The position numbers and the translations under genes are program-made. 64,000 bases of DNA, from NCBI GenBank assembly GCA_022496185.1, contig WTXG01000073.1:98961-162960 (forward strand), written 5' to 3'. Origin of the DNA: Multifurca ochricompacta (lineage: Eukaryota; Basidiomycota; Agaricomycetes; Russulales; Russulaceae). Of this stretch, positions 1 through 11,789 are shown piece by piece. Position 1 is the first letter of the stretch. Every line of letters begins with the position of its first letter. The notes beneath the pieces are model-generated. The model worked only from the letters and a program-made list of their open reading frames with translations, made no database searches and was not told the origin of the DNA.

Positions 1-2566
1 ACAACCACTCACCCCCCACCATTTAATCGCAGACCAGCCATCCGGTACCTGCTCGCTAACATCCATGTATGCATCAAAATGCCGAGACCATGGCCTGTCA
101 GGGTCCTCTGAAACACCAGGGTGTGAATTAGTAGTATTATCCTCATCGTCACTAAGTTCGCGAAGTAATGTGCAATCCCCCTTTTGGTCTTCTTGATGTC
201 GCAGATTCCTGGGGATCCAAATCCAGACCCAGTAGCAGATACCGTTCCTTGAACTAAAACACGATGAGCATGCAAAGTAACGATGAGAAAATGTTTCGCT
301 TACCACTTCTTCAACACATTTCATGACATCATGCTGAAGTTTCGTTGACCAGTGCTTCTTGAAATACGACATTTTCTCCTTTGGATTGAGGACTAACAGA
401 GAATCAGGAGTGTCATTGGCATGAATAATGACAAGTACTCATTGCCAATATGTAGGCTGGTGAGTATGCTGTCTTCTCATAATACTCATTGATCTTCATA
501 TATGCGGCCTCGAGGGCAGGAAAAAATCGCTGGTACTTTGGACGTTCAGCACGAGATGACCATGCCCTATGAAGTGCTTCAAGGGCTGGTATGGCTAGGT
601 GGAGGGTTGATGCTTGCTCAGACGAAAAGGCTTGTTGTGCATTATCGGCGTGCTGGTAACATTGTCTCATATTTGAATAGGGAGAGCATGAAATACACAT
701 ACCGCTAGTAAACCAATAAACATGTCGACACGCTGCCATTCATCGCTGTCTAGCTTAAGCGCGCGGATCTTATCATGCTTTGCAGCATCGGTCTCTTCCC
801 AACGGAGTTCATCTACAAAAGTGTCAATGGACTGTAAAAAGTTGGATATAAGATTATCAATGGTGGAGAAAATCATGTGTGCTCACCGTTTTATGTCGTT
901 CAGCCCTGTCTAGCATTAGATACGTTGAAGACCATTGGACTTTCATGTCAACGATAAGTTGGACAGGTCTTGCAATGCTGGCCTTCGACTGAATGGTTTT
1001 CCACATTGCTTTTCGCTTTGATGATGACCATTCCTTTATTACAATCAGCTTTCATGCTTCAATTAAAACAACCTGATACATACTTTGACTGCAATTGCCC
1101 TGACTAACCCCACCTCATCGCGACTTGTTGGAACATGTGCTTCAGGGTCCTTTGGGTCAAAATGTGGAGACTCGCTGTATGTGGATATGAGCGCCTGAGT
1201 TGCCAAGTTGATGACATGTGCAAGACAGCTCCAGAGCATCGTTAATCGCTGAAAATTGAAAATTGCAAAACACTCACTTGATTTTCCGCTTTCGCCAATT
1301 GTATTTTTTGCCAGTCATGGCCCTCAAACGTGCAGCCACTTCCTGCATCATCGTAAAATTGCTAGATGCGTTATCACATGTAATGTGACCAATCTGTAAT
1401 CTATCAGTGAGTGCGAGGTCACATACAATATGTATCATGACACCAGCTAGCCTACCTTGTGGGTGACGCCGACCCGTTTGATAACTTTAAATAGGGCTTG
1501 ACCCAGCCACTCACCATTGTGAGCATTGTTAACTTGTGTGAAGCCAAGAAGGCCGCTCTTGAGCTCCCACTGTGTCGGTGTCGTTTCCTCAATCCAGTGA
1601 CCAGTAACTGCAAGATAGCCATCTGTGTTTTCCGCTTGCCATGCATCACATGTCAGATTGACTTCCCCAGTGACCGTCGGACCCTACACAATATAAGAAG
1701 GTAGAACTAATTATCTAAGACATGTACTTACATTAAGCCGCGCCTTCAACTTCGTCAGATGGTCCTTGAACGTGTGTATGATTTCAGCCCGCGTCGACTT
1801 TCGGCCTGGGACTTTCACACCATTTGTGGCGCATGCAGCAATATTGATCATTTCTTTAAATTTTGGATGTTCGAGGGCCTGTATTGGCTACAAATAGAAA
1901 CAGTCATATTAAATGAGGACAAAACTCAAAGAGCCTAGCTTACCTGATCACTTGCGACCAGCCATTCAATTGCAGCCTGATGAAAAGTCTTATCAGTATA
2001 TGGAATAACCTGCTCTGTGGGTTTCTTCTCCCAAAGGTCGCGGTCCAGGACTCGGGTTACAAGTTCGGCAGCCGCTTTGCGCTTTTTGATATCGCCCGGT
2101 AGTTTGGATTCATACATAGCACCTTGAGCCCATTTCCAGTATATTCCCTATAGAAAAACTATAATAAGACATGGTGGAGAGTAATAGCAATAGACTTACT
2201 GAGTGGTGCACCTCCAGATGGCGGCGTAACATTGTAACTTCATTAACGAGGCTCTTTTTGTCTCTGCAAGAATTGATTTCATTCAGGAATATAAAAAACT
2301 GAAGTATGAGGTACATACGGGCAGAGTTTACAGCGGCAATATTTCTTCATCTTTCCATTGATGGTCTTCACAACAGGAGACTGAAAAAAGTGGTTGATGT
2401 CGCATCGTTTATCTTCACATGATGGTGCATCTTCATCGATTGGCTGGACATTGACATCCAACAGAAGCCCTTCATCGTCGACATCCCTTGGATTTCCTAA
2501 TGATGCACGCGTCTGCTTGGCTGTGATGACATACAAGTTCAGAATGGAACAATGCTTTTTGAACAA
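1..2566 (-). CDS. hAT-family transposase with BED zinc finger, partial at window edge
   Basis: Several exons read right to left give one hAT transposase that continues past base 1. The N-terminal BED finger is split by an intron near 2300-2330: Cys pair in KKYCRCKLCP, then TMLRRHLEVHHS. Next come FHQAAIEWLVASDQ (about 1940-1990) and LTCDAWQAENTDGYLAVTGH (about 1600-1660), the RNase H-like core start. AHVINLATQALISTYSESPH lies near 1150-1220 and HADNAQQAFSSEQASTLHLA near 590-660. The C-terminal dimerisation segment WSAIKWWG lies at about 15-40. In this family the protein cuts and pastes DNA in the nucleus. About ten exons are needed; I traced motifs, not every splice site. Whether all frames are intact is not settled, so it could be a decayed copy. 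Family assignment is firm. Confidence 0.85.
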
Positions 2567-2738
2567 TTACGCACCTGTGGTAGACCTTTTATCATTGTCC
2601 ACTTCATCCTCACTACTTGTGTCCTGTCGCTGGTAATAGTATGCTTTCTCTGTGAATTTCTGGTGGCACCAAGTGTAATACATCGCTTTTTGGCTGCAGC
2701 ACAGGTGATTGAGAATTTTATTTGAAACACAAAAAAGA

Positions 2739-3437
2739 CTAAAATGTACACGGCTTGGGCTGGTCATTGCTATCCTCATCTTCTTCGGACTCAATGTAAA
2801 TACTTGCATTGATGTTACGTTTGGGCACAGATGTTGGTGCAGAACCTATGGTCTCGACAGAAGTGTCTCTATCAGTGGCAGATGTGGTTTCTTGGGCCCG
2901 TTGTGAATGAAACTCCCGCACTGCTTTGCATTGGAAAGATAGTTCAGGCCGTGCTGCGTTGTTGGCATCGGTCAGCTTTGAGGTCGGGGCAGTTTGGCTG
3001 ATGGTCGTGTTTGGACAGTTGGATCGGCATCAGAACCACTAGTAGGTGGATATTAGCCATGAGACGAAATAGCTGAAGATGTGTGAAAACGTACCAAAAT
3101 GTTTGAGTTCTGTGATTAGTCGCTGTAGTTTGATCTCAACAATATCCAATGGAAAATTATCCGCCCAGTCAATTTTAGACAGATAAGAACAAACACAACC
3201 TAATCCAAGCTTTCCTTTGCGAATATATTGCAAACGGCCAGAGGCATCTCGGCAATCCTCCCCAAACATAGCATCAAAACGCCTGTTAAATGTTTCGTGA
3301 GCCGTCCCCCGTTCCTTTGTATTCATGACACTCCAGATCTTATCCTCCTTCATGCCTTGTTGGACAGACCGTGGTAAATTATTTGAGAGGGTGGTAATAG
3401 CTTTGACAAGAGTCTTGATCTCTGAGATTGTGGACAT
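2739..3437 (-). CDS. Possible leader exons upstream of the hAT transposase
   Basis: An open stretch begins with ATG at 3437 (MSTISEIKTLVKAITTLSNN) and ends in a good donor (GTACGT) near 3093. The next exon starts after an acceptor near 3040. A further acidic stretch (IYIESEEDEDSND) ends at 2739. The frames do not join cleanly by simple splicing: both frames I tried after the acceptor stop near 2950-2970. These may be the 5' exons of the transposase, a separate small protein of the same transposon, or decayed sequence. I recognise no domain. The same orientation and close spacing to the transposase favour a transposon origin. Confidence 0.35.
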
Positions 3438-3819
3438 TTTCACAGACTTGAAGCATTGATTTGGAGGGGATCGAGGGAAGGAAAAATCTGATTGAAAAAA
3501 ACTACATGAGTTGTACATATATATGCAGGAGCTCCTGCAACAAGAGATGTGTTAGACATTTGTGGTTGAGGGCGATATCGCTGTCAGAGTGAACGTATCG
3601 CAAAACTATATCGAAGTTCGAAATGCCATGATGCAGTGATAAACAGTTCACATGACCTAAATCATCCACTTCGTGTTCAGATATGTACGATTGCTGTCCC
3701 AGATGCGTGTTTTCTGCATTCCATGTTGTGGAGACTAACAGAGCTGATTTGAGCCACCCAGAGTGCCTCACATGCATGTTTACTCAAGATCTGACCCTCG
3801 CAGTCAGGAGAGCGGCCGG

Positions 3820-4150
3820 ACGATGCGGTCTGCCCCACACTTTTCGCGCGTTACGCGTTTACAGAACTGCCCTATGCAGCACGGACATTGTGGATACTCG
3901 CAGACACTGTGTCAGTAGATAGAACAATAGGTAATTACCAGGATAGTCTAACAATAGTCTAGAATGTATTCTAGAGGGTGCCAGACTGCGCAAATAGACC
4001 GCGCGTAACCAAACAAGACACAGTAGTATGGAGATATGCTCTTATGCATCCCATAACTGATTGTTGTCTTATTTTACATCGGATGCATGATCCGACTTGG
4101 CACTTCATAGGATAACAGTAGATATGTATATAAGACATCCTATAACATGC
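3820..4150. repeat. Degenerate terminal-repeat sequence beside the hAT transposase
   Basis: This stretch resembles the right inverted end of the 33265-35792 element. Shared landmarks in the same order are CTGCCCTATGCAGC, a TTCAGTA/TGTCAGTA step, ATAGTCTA..AGTCTAGA.TGTATT.TAGA, GTGCCAGACTG, TATTTTACAT, and TTTCATAGGATAACA/CTTCATAGGATAACA. It therefore looks like the decayed right end of the transposon carrying the transposase at 1-2566. The outer terminus is not identifiable. Confidence 0.5.
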
Positions 4151-4160
4151 TGCAGACCCC

Positions 4161-4245
4161 ATCATGTCCTCTTGGGGCTGCAGGTGGGTTTACATTGTAT
4201 CTAGGCATAGTAGGAGCTGATCTTGTCCTCTTGGGGCTGCAGGCT
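4161..4245 (+). repeat. Two direct copies of TGTCCTCTTGGGGCTGCAGG
   Basis: The 20-base unit TGTCCTCTTGGGGCTGCAGG occurs twice about 60 bases apart, preceded by CATCA in one copy and GATCT in the other. It lies just outside the decayed transposon end. Its role is unknown. Confidence 0.6.
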
Positions 4246-4479
4246 CTTGGTATTGTCAATATAGGTGTATTATTGCTGTACAAGCAGGGCTGTTCGTCGC
4301 TGACTACCTCAAACCTTACGCGTGCATCAATCTCTGCATTCTGCACAGCTTTTGACAGGCATTTTCATCATTTTCATTGTCTACTTAATTAAGGACGCTT
4401 TTTATCATCTTATCTAATATTTCCTTGTAATCGGGATTGTTGCATCCATTACAATTGCTATTGTTGCTAAAATTATGGT

Positions 4480-4637
4480 CAAAAGCCATGGCCTGAGCCG
4501 GCGGCTTTGGCTTTTAGCTACTCTGAGCCGGGCCAAAGCCCTTGCTGGGCCGTCACAACAGCCCAGCTTGGCCTGGCCTAAACAGGCCCAGCTTGGCCCG
4601 GCTTCCGGCTTTGAGCCGGGCCAGGCACATCACTAAT
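4480..4637. mobile_element. Truncated GC-rich hAT MITE
   Basis: The segment is made of GAGCCGGGCCA / AAGCC / GGCCCAGCTTGG words and ends in GGCACATCACTA. Read in reverse, that end begins TAGTGATGTGCC, the same terminus as the complete element at 51330-51743. The left terminus is missing, so this is a one-ended fragment. Confidence 0.65.
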
Positions 4638-4868
4638 TTTATCACCTCTGAGTTTACTATGACTTTTACATTTTATCTAATCTAACAGTGCAAGTGCAGG
4701 ATAGAAGCACCCATTACACTCTTCAGGATGGCCAAACATTGGAATGGTTTTGTAGGTTACTGTAAGTACAAACATACACCAGCTAGGATGCCATTCACTT
4801 GGTTAGGTAATTTGACTTCAATGAGAATACTCCATTACATTCAATGATCACTCAAATAATTCATGTGC

Positions 4869-7800
4869 TTACTCCAAAGGGTCCTCCTTCATCCTTGTCA
4901 AAACTTCATTCAAATATGCTTGGTCATCCTCTTCCCACATCTTTGCTTGTACTTGCCTATGGGTATTTAATGCCTCCTCAAACATGGTTTTGGCATTATC
5001 AAGCTGTGATCTCTCCATATATAGTCTTCCCAATCCTCTGAAGGCTAGGCCATGGCCAACAGCATTGTTGGCATTCCTAGCAAGTTCTAAAGCCTTTTGA
5101 TATGATCTTTCTGCTGCATCTAAGTCATTTACTTGTAGATATGCATCCCCAAGTCCTTGGTAGTCATTTCCCTCATTCAAAATACTATTGGCTGCTTCAT
5201 GAAGCTCTATTGCTTTGTTGTATGAAGCTTTAGCCTCATCCAACCTGTTTTGCCTTATATATACATGCCCAAGGCCTTGATGAGCATTCCCCTGGTTAAT
5301 TATGTGATTGGCCAGCTTTTGAAACTCCAATGCCTTTTGAAATGAAGCTTCTGCCTCAGCTAATTTGTCCTGTACTAGATATGCCAGGCCAAGCCCTTGA
5401 TAGTCATTTCCTTGGCCAACAACATTATTCACAGCTCTATGGCACTCTAAAGCTTTTTGGTATGAGGCCTCAGCCTCACTAAGCTTATTTAGATCTGTGT
5501 ATATTTGTCCAAGACCATAGTGGCCCTGTCCTTGGCCTAAAATATCATTACTGGCCTCATGAATTTGTAATGCTTTCTGATACACAGCCTCTGCTCTATC
5601 AAATGCCTGATTCATAAAGTGAACAAGACCAAGATCAGAAAGAACAGAGCCATGTAGACTGCTGACATCTCTTGGGCTTGATAAGCACAAACTTTCTGCT
5701 TGCTCAAGCTTCTGCTTGGCTGTTTTCATGTCACTAGAAAAGTAGCATAGCCTTCCCCATGCATTAAGGCATTCAATTAAAAGTGGGTTAGGTTGTGATC
5801 TCCTTGCAAAAGTTGAACTGCTTGGTTTAGTAGTATGATTGAGAAGTCTCCCATATTCATACAGAATTCAGTGAGCATAGTTATGGCACCAATTAGCCTT
5901 TTTTGGTTTTTGTAGTGGGAATTCAAGAGGCTAGATAGTACAGCTTTGGTGTTATTCACTTCTAGCAACATTTCTGCATATGTCTCTGGTAGAGCTTCCT
6001 GCACATTGATGGATGCTAGGCCAATATAAAATTCTTCCAGCAGAACTTTATCCTGGAATGATATAAATCCTTTATCATTGCAAAATTGACGGATAATAGG
6101 ATGTGGCTGATATCGCTCCCCAATCAACTGTATCAGGCTGCATTGCTGAAGCACCTGAAGGCATGCCATCACATCCAGATCAACAAGAATAGCCTTGAAT
6201 TTCCCAACTTGTTTGTTGTGTATCCCATTGGGTAGCATGCTAAGTACTCCAAGTAGATTATTGGCTGATGGGTTGGCCCTCATCCTCTCACTATCAACAG
6301 ATAGCTGGATGGAGTATTCCAGGTTCGAGAGCCTATGCATCTCACCCCTTTTAATAAGCTTTGTCTGCTTTGAATTCCATTCCTCCCATAGTAATTGGGG
6401 AGAGGTCACTTGAGAAAGATGGGCCAATAAGTTGACAGCAAGAGGAACATAGTCAACAGCTGCAATAAGCTTGTCTGAGAATTCATCATGATTTCCAGCA
6501 ATTTCCTCCCAGGTTTCTTGAGCAGCATCATGGTCAAGAGTCTTCAGCAGTTCAAGAAAAGGCTTTGTCCACTTTGTCTGAGCAGGTCGCTCGGCACCCC
6601 GCATGGTGATAAGCACAGTGACTTGGTGGAGCTCTGTGACTCTTGATAGAAGCTCCTCAACAGGTTGCTTTATCCCATCTGGCTGGTCCCAAGGTGACTC
6701 GAAGTTATCGAAGCAGAGGATGGACTCCTTTGCATTCAATGTAGCATGAATATGAGACCAAAGCACATCGGGAGTGCCTTGCAGTATGCCTAGCGTCTTC
6801 CCGAGCTCAATCAAGAGTGCGCCAGATGATGTGACAGATTCGCAGGCGACAAAATATATGGCATCGTGGAAGTGCTCTAGAATGCGGCCGTGAGTGAGCA
6901 CGGCATTTGCAAGCGTAGTTTTCCCATATCCACCGGGGCCCAGGATGGCAACCCGGGCTGGATGAACCCCAATATTGGTGAATATCACGTCTATGATTTG
7001 TGCCAGTTCGGCATCTCGCCCAAAGAAAATCTGTGGCGCAGGTGGAGCACGCGCCGTGAACCTTGTGATAGTATATCAGTAAGAGGTTGCGCCATTGATG
7101 AACGACGTGGGAAGAGCCTACGTGGCGATCTCTGTTGTGGCAGTTCTGACAGCCTATAAAACGAGTCAATTAACAGACATTCGCTTTACGCGACTGAATC
7201 ACATACGTCGCGTCCCTCAACGATCAGAGCGAAGCGGATATCCAACGACAGCTCGGCCTGTGGGGATTGGTTTGACAGATAATATTAACGATGGACTCGA
7301 GACTGACCTGAAATGCTTGAAGCACGTTTGATAGTTCGCCATCATATTGCTTGATTTTTCCCAGTAAATCCTTGCGAAAGAGGAGTCCCTTGACTCCTCT
7401 CGTCTTGGCGCAATCCTTGAGGACGTGCTCGATTCCGCTCAACTCGCTGGTCCTCAATCAGACGAAATAGACGGGAAAATGTTGTTGCGGGGGGCATACA
7501 TTTGAAGGGACTTAAGAATCGCGCGTAAACCAGCCGGGAGGTCACCCTCGTTTAGGTTATAGGTTTGGCACGACTCCCCAACGTTGACAACAAGACTTGC
7601 AACCCTGTTGAGCTTTCGCATGACTACTTCACACTCTTGTTTGTACTGCTTCACTTCCTGATAATACAGTTTTTTAGCATACGGTGGAAAACTTGGTGGT
7701 GCAGGACACATACATCTCGCATGGTGAGTGCTTGGAGCAGGAGGCCCGCGATGGGGGCGATGTAAGGGACCTTGCTGGCCAGGGAGCTCGCCTCCTTGAG

Positions 7801-7950
7801 GGCTGCTAGAGACGCTTGAATAGCATTATTGGTGACAGCGCCATATTCGCGGATTGTCCCCGATAAAACAGGATTGTCTGTGAGGCTACCAGTTAGACAA
7901 AGGCAATAAGCGTGAGCGAGATAGTCTCTAAACAAACTCGCCAACGACAT
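4869..7950 (-). CDS. NLR-like STAND protein: helical N-terminus, NB-ARC, TPR repeats
   Basis: At least five exons. The N-terminal exons (from about 7950; upstream exon possible) encode ASLAALKEASSLASKVPYIA and related amphipathic helices. I infer from similarity a four-helix-bundle domain of the MLKL-N/HeLo-like kind. The NB-ARC part follows FFGRDAEL, with Walker A GPGGYGKTTLA at about 6908-6940 and Walker B ILCFDNFE near 6710. The C-terminal 286 residues (4869-5729) hold six TPRs of 40 residues, each with a YxGLGxxY..L.EAE.SYQKAL core. Such fungal proteins act in the cytoplasm as ligand-gated switches, often in self/non-self recognition and cell death. The NB-ARC and TPR frames are off by one near 5815, so the gene is either split by an error or broken. 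A second frame slip lies before the NB-ARC near 7060. Confidence 0.8.
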
Positions 7951-10522
7951 GTGGAGCGTTAGAAGAAGGAAGTATTCTGCGAATGGTTTTCCTGAACGAA
8001 AAAGACTCGGACTGCATACTTGACGGTGAAGACATTGGTGAAAGGTGACTCTAAGGTGTCGAGCACGTCGAGCAACCGTTATTGATGGCGTGGGAACCGA
8101 AACGTGACCATGGGCGCCATGACCCTTGCCGCACACGCACACTTGTCCTTACTTCCTCACTTGAATATGAGTCGGTGCCTCTTTTTTTACAACGTGGTGT
8201 CCGCCATAGCCTCACGGGATGTACTCATGACCCTTTGGATTAAAGCTTGGCTGGCAGGTCATGATGTAGTTGAGCACGTAGTGGTGGCCGACTTGCATGT
8301 CACACGTCCCATGTCAACACAGAAGCGCACGATGATTTTCTGGTCGAGAATGCGACCATAGAGCGCCGATTTGTGATAGTCATGTGGGTGTCACGGTATG
8401 TAAATATATGAGGTCAATGACGATGTTGTATGGTCATCGCCAGAGCTAGGTGCGTGTCCCTTTGGCGATTATTACTGGAAGGAGCAGGTTTAGACTATCG
8501 GCGCTACAACGGAGCTTTTTCAACTCGACTGCGTTCCATGGTAGGGCCTCCGGTATGACAGACAGACAGAGCCTGACGGCTCCGTGCGACGCAATTATCT
8601 TGGTTGTTCTCCTGCCGGCGTATGCCGAGTGAGTCGTTGTCAAAACTCGAGTCTGGGTCTCGCAGACCGTAAAATGCGTCCACGTACGCAATACGTACTC
8701 GGAGTAGCAAAGGTCAAGTGGATGGCACCGTAGGGGCGAGAGTCGGTTCAGGTCTCGGTGCTCGACACCGGGACCGGGACCAGGACCCGGCTAGCCATCT
8801 CGTAAAAGATTGTGATTCGAGACCACACGTACAGGTAGGAAAATTCGCAGCTTCATCCGCAAGAGACCCAAAAAGAGAACAAAAACAATGTAAAAAAAAA
8901 TAATTCGAACATGAACGGACTGGGCTGTACACGCCACTGCCGGTTGCCAGTTGCCGGTTGCACATTGTGGCTTAAGCGCTATTCAGCCTTCGGCCCCCCA
9001 TTATTATTATTATTATTATTGTCATTATCATCGCAGTGGCCTTACAACACGCTCGAGAATGACTCGATAACACGTTTTAAAGCGATCCCAACAAGAGTGC
9101 CGCTCTGATCGCAACAGCGCCAGTAGGGTTTCAGCCACTGTTCTGTTCTGGGCGCTCGATCCAACCCAACCCAACCCAACCCCAACTCACCACCCCCTCT
9201 CTCTTTCGATCGTCTCGAGATCAAAAAAACTCCAACATGCACTCACTCGCGCACATACGTCCTGGCGGCGAGTAGCAATTGAACTGGGTAGAACTCGAAC
9301 CCCAATAATCCTGCTTATCAGATGGTAAGCCATACAAACCCAGTCCCAACCTGGAAATCGCAACCAGCCCAACCACCACCACCACCCCCCCCTAAAAAAA
9401 AAGAAACTTGTTGACACTGCTTTAATTGTTTGTTGTCAGTGGCCAGCGCGGTTGGCACATCATAAGACCCACAGGTATGCCATGTCTCAATAATTTCCGT
9501 GATTGACCGGGGGGGGATGGTTCCGCCTCCCCCCTCTATGTTCTTTCGGAAATGCCATGGCAGCAAAAGTGTGAACATGACATGACATGTCAGCGCCCGT
9601 TCAACAAAGCTTAAACTGTTGTCCTTTTTTTTTCTGTGTGTGACCGAAAGGGAAGTGGGGGAGTTGTTGACTTGGATCATCCATCTGTCAATTATGGAAG
9701 CTTCTTCTCGATGGTCAACATAGTCATTACTGCTCCTCCTCCCCTCACCCTTTTTTTTTTTTTCCCTTTTAATGATGGATGGAATTTGTTGCACCATCAC
9801 ATGCGAGCATTACCTTGCTCTCAGTCGTACACTCGTACACCCTCATTTTCAAACTCAACGACTTCTTTTTACCAGCCCCTGAGGGGTTTTTCCCTCCTCT
9901 ATCGATTAGTTACGAGTCCGCTGTAGAACCGGAGGCAATAAATGTTTTTTTTTTTTTTAAAAGGTACGAACCAACAACCGTCCACCGCCCAACTCCCGTG
10001 TCGTGGTGTGTGTGGGTGGGTTGTGGTGGATTGGTGGAAGGAAGTGAAAATACGAACGAACCGAGTTTTGAGGTTGATTGTCTTGATTGCTTGCTTGGTA
10101 CGAGACGACGGGGGCACAGCAACAGTAAATCTGATTAAGATGATTGATGATCAGAAACGCCTCCAGCCTGTCCATCCCAATGTTTTTTTTTATCGAAATT
10201 TTCATGAGCTTGGAAAAAACAATAAAATGGTCGACCAGGAAACCGTCACCCCCCTAACACTCCATTCTCTTCGCCTATTCCCCCCCCCCTCCATCTGCAT
10301 CTTCATCCCCATACAGCTCATGATATCAGCGTACATCGCCACCTAAACAAGAAAATGGAATTATCATGGAATTATTTTTATATTGTATATTCAAGAGATT
10401 AAGAGGGTCTGGATATCAGCGCCAATGAAAAAAAAAACCCCCACCGGGTCTAATATTATTAACAATTAACATCATCATATCATCATTATGATCAATTTAT
10501 TTTTTTTGGTTTTGCATACAAA
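7951..10522. other. No recognisable gene
   Basis: Open frames here are short, overlap on both strands and lack domain-like sequence. The stretch contains an ATT microsatellite (about 9000-9020), CCCAACCCAACC repeats near 9163-9184 and mixed homopolymer blocks such as C9TA10 near 9386 and T13A6 near 9945. The first few hundred bases are the likely promoter and 5' leader of the NLR gene. Confidence 0.5.
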
Positions 10523-11621
10523 TCATTCATCAACCTCCGAATCTGAATCCGCTTGCGCCAATCGTGCCAACAACAATCCGTCAAGTCCACCTAAAAAAAA
10601 GGGGAATGACAACGTTCGAGTTTGACAAACGATAAGTACAAAAATATACGCACGACCGGTTGGCGCGCGCCGCCCACGGTACGCCGCGAGAGGTGAGGAT
10701 GTTGCTTGGTGGTGTGCAGGGGACGGTGAGGCGGGAGGGAACCGGTCGATGAACCGAATGAGAAATCGGCGGGGTGGGAGGTAGGTGGGGTCGACAGGAG
10801 GCTGTTGTTAAACGTCAACGAGTAGGATTGTGCGAGTCCGCGAGGGTCAGACGCGTTGCCGCCGCCCGCACCCGTCATGGAGGCAGAAAAGGCGAGTTGG
10901 CGTTGGGGGGTTGTCTACATTAACACAAATATCGTGGGTGTGTGTGAATCAAAAAGGCGACGATGGAAATGTTTGAGGCGCACGTGTGGTGAGAGTCCAC
11001 CTGATGTACCACGCCAGTTTGGCGTCGGCTGCTGCTGCTGCTGCTGCTGTTGCTTTGTGCGCGATGGTGGCGGTGGCGAAAAAGGCTTCGAGGGTGACGA
11101 AAGATGAGTATGCGTTGCGGGTGGAGAGCGGATGGCGATAGACGCTTGTAGGATGTTGACAAGAAGAAGACCAAAGATGAACAATTCTGGAGATATAAAT
11201 AAAATTGACAAATGGTACCGCGCGCGCGACGCGCGCCACACGCGATTCGTGATCGGTGTTAGTGAGTACAGCTGTCATAGAGAACGAAAACGGAAGGCGG
11301 AAACGGTACGGAAGGAGTGGAGAGGAAAAGGGGAAAAGGAGAAAATGTTTGGGGGGATGAAAGAGAAACGAACAAAGAAAAAAAGTGGGGCGCCGCACCT
11401 GCTATGGCGACGCCCTTCTCCCATGATGACTGGAAGGAGTCACGATAAAACTTCCATGCAGAGGCGTATGGTGTTGGAAGGGGAAGGAGTTGTGTCAGAG
11501 TGACAAGAGTGATGAGCGCAATTATGGAGTTTTTGAGACGGAACACAGCTTCGTGATACCGTGGCTTGAGAAAGTCAAAGAAAGAACCCTGTTTTCGTGC
11601 AGGTTTTGCGTTTGAAGACAT
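10523..11621 (-). CDS. Two-helix membrane protein, possibly Pom34-like nucleoporin
   Basis: The first exon starts at ATG 11621 and encodes MSSNAKPARKQGSFFDFLKP, then a hydrophobic segment (SIIALITLVTLTQLLPLP), ending at a GTGCGG donor after GVAIAG. A later exon after a CTCCAG acceptor near 11190 gives ELFIFGLLLVNILQASIAI, a second membrane helix, then a Ser/Pro/Gln-rich tail with a poly-Gln run (11030-11050). Further exons end GLLLARLAQADSDSEVDE with stop TGA at 10523. Two closely spaced N-terminal helices and a polar tail fit the fungal pore-membrane protein Pom34 layout. That assignment is inference only. The 200-nt gap between the first two exons may hide another exon. Same strand as the neighbouring GLTP gene. 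Confidence 0.55.
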
Positions 11622-11789
11622 GGAGAGTGTCCAGGTGGGGTGGTGGGTGGAAGATGCAAGAGGGGTGGTGGGGGTTGAGGGTCGTGTTGCTGGCTGTGGC
11701 TGTCTCATATACACGTGATCGCATCATGTTCAGAAACCACACCACCAATTGTCTGATAAATTATTCTACATCATATCTACAGAGTTCTA

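Noticed and set aside
9270..9360. tRNA-like sequence on the - strand (GGGGTTCGAGTTC with a GCTTA..TAAGC hairpin)
   Set aside because: The T-arm stem does not pair, the anticodon stem cannot be placed with a seven-base loop, and no acceptor stem closes the structure.
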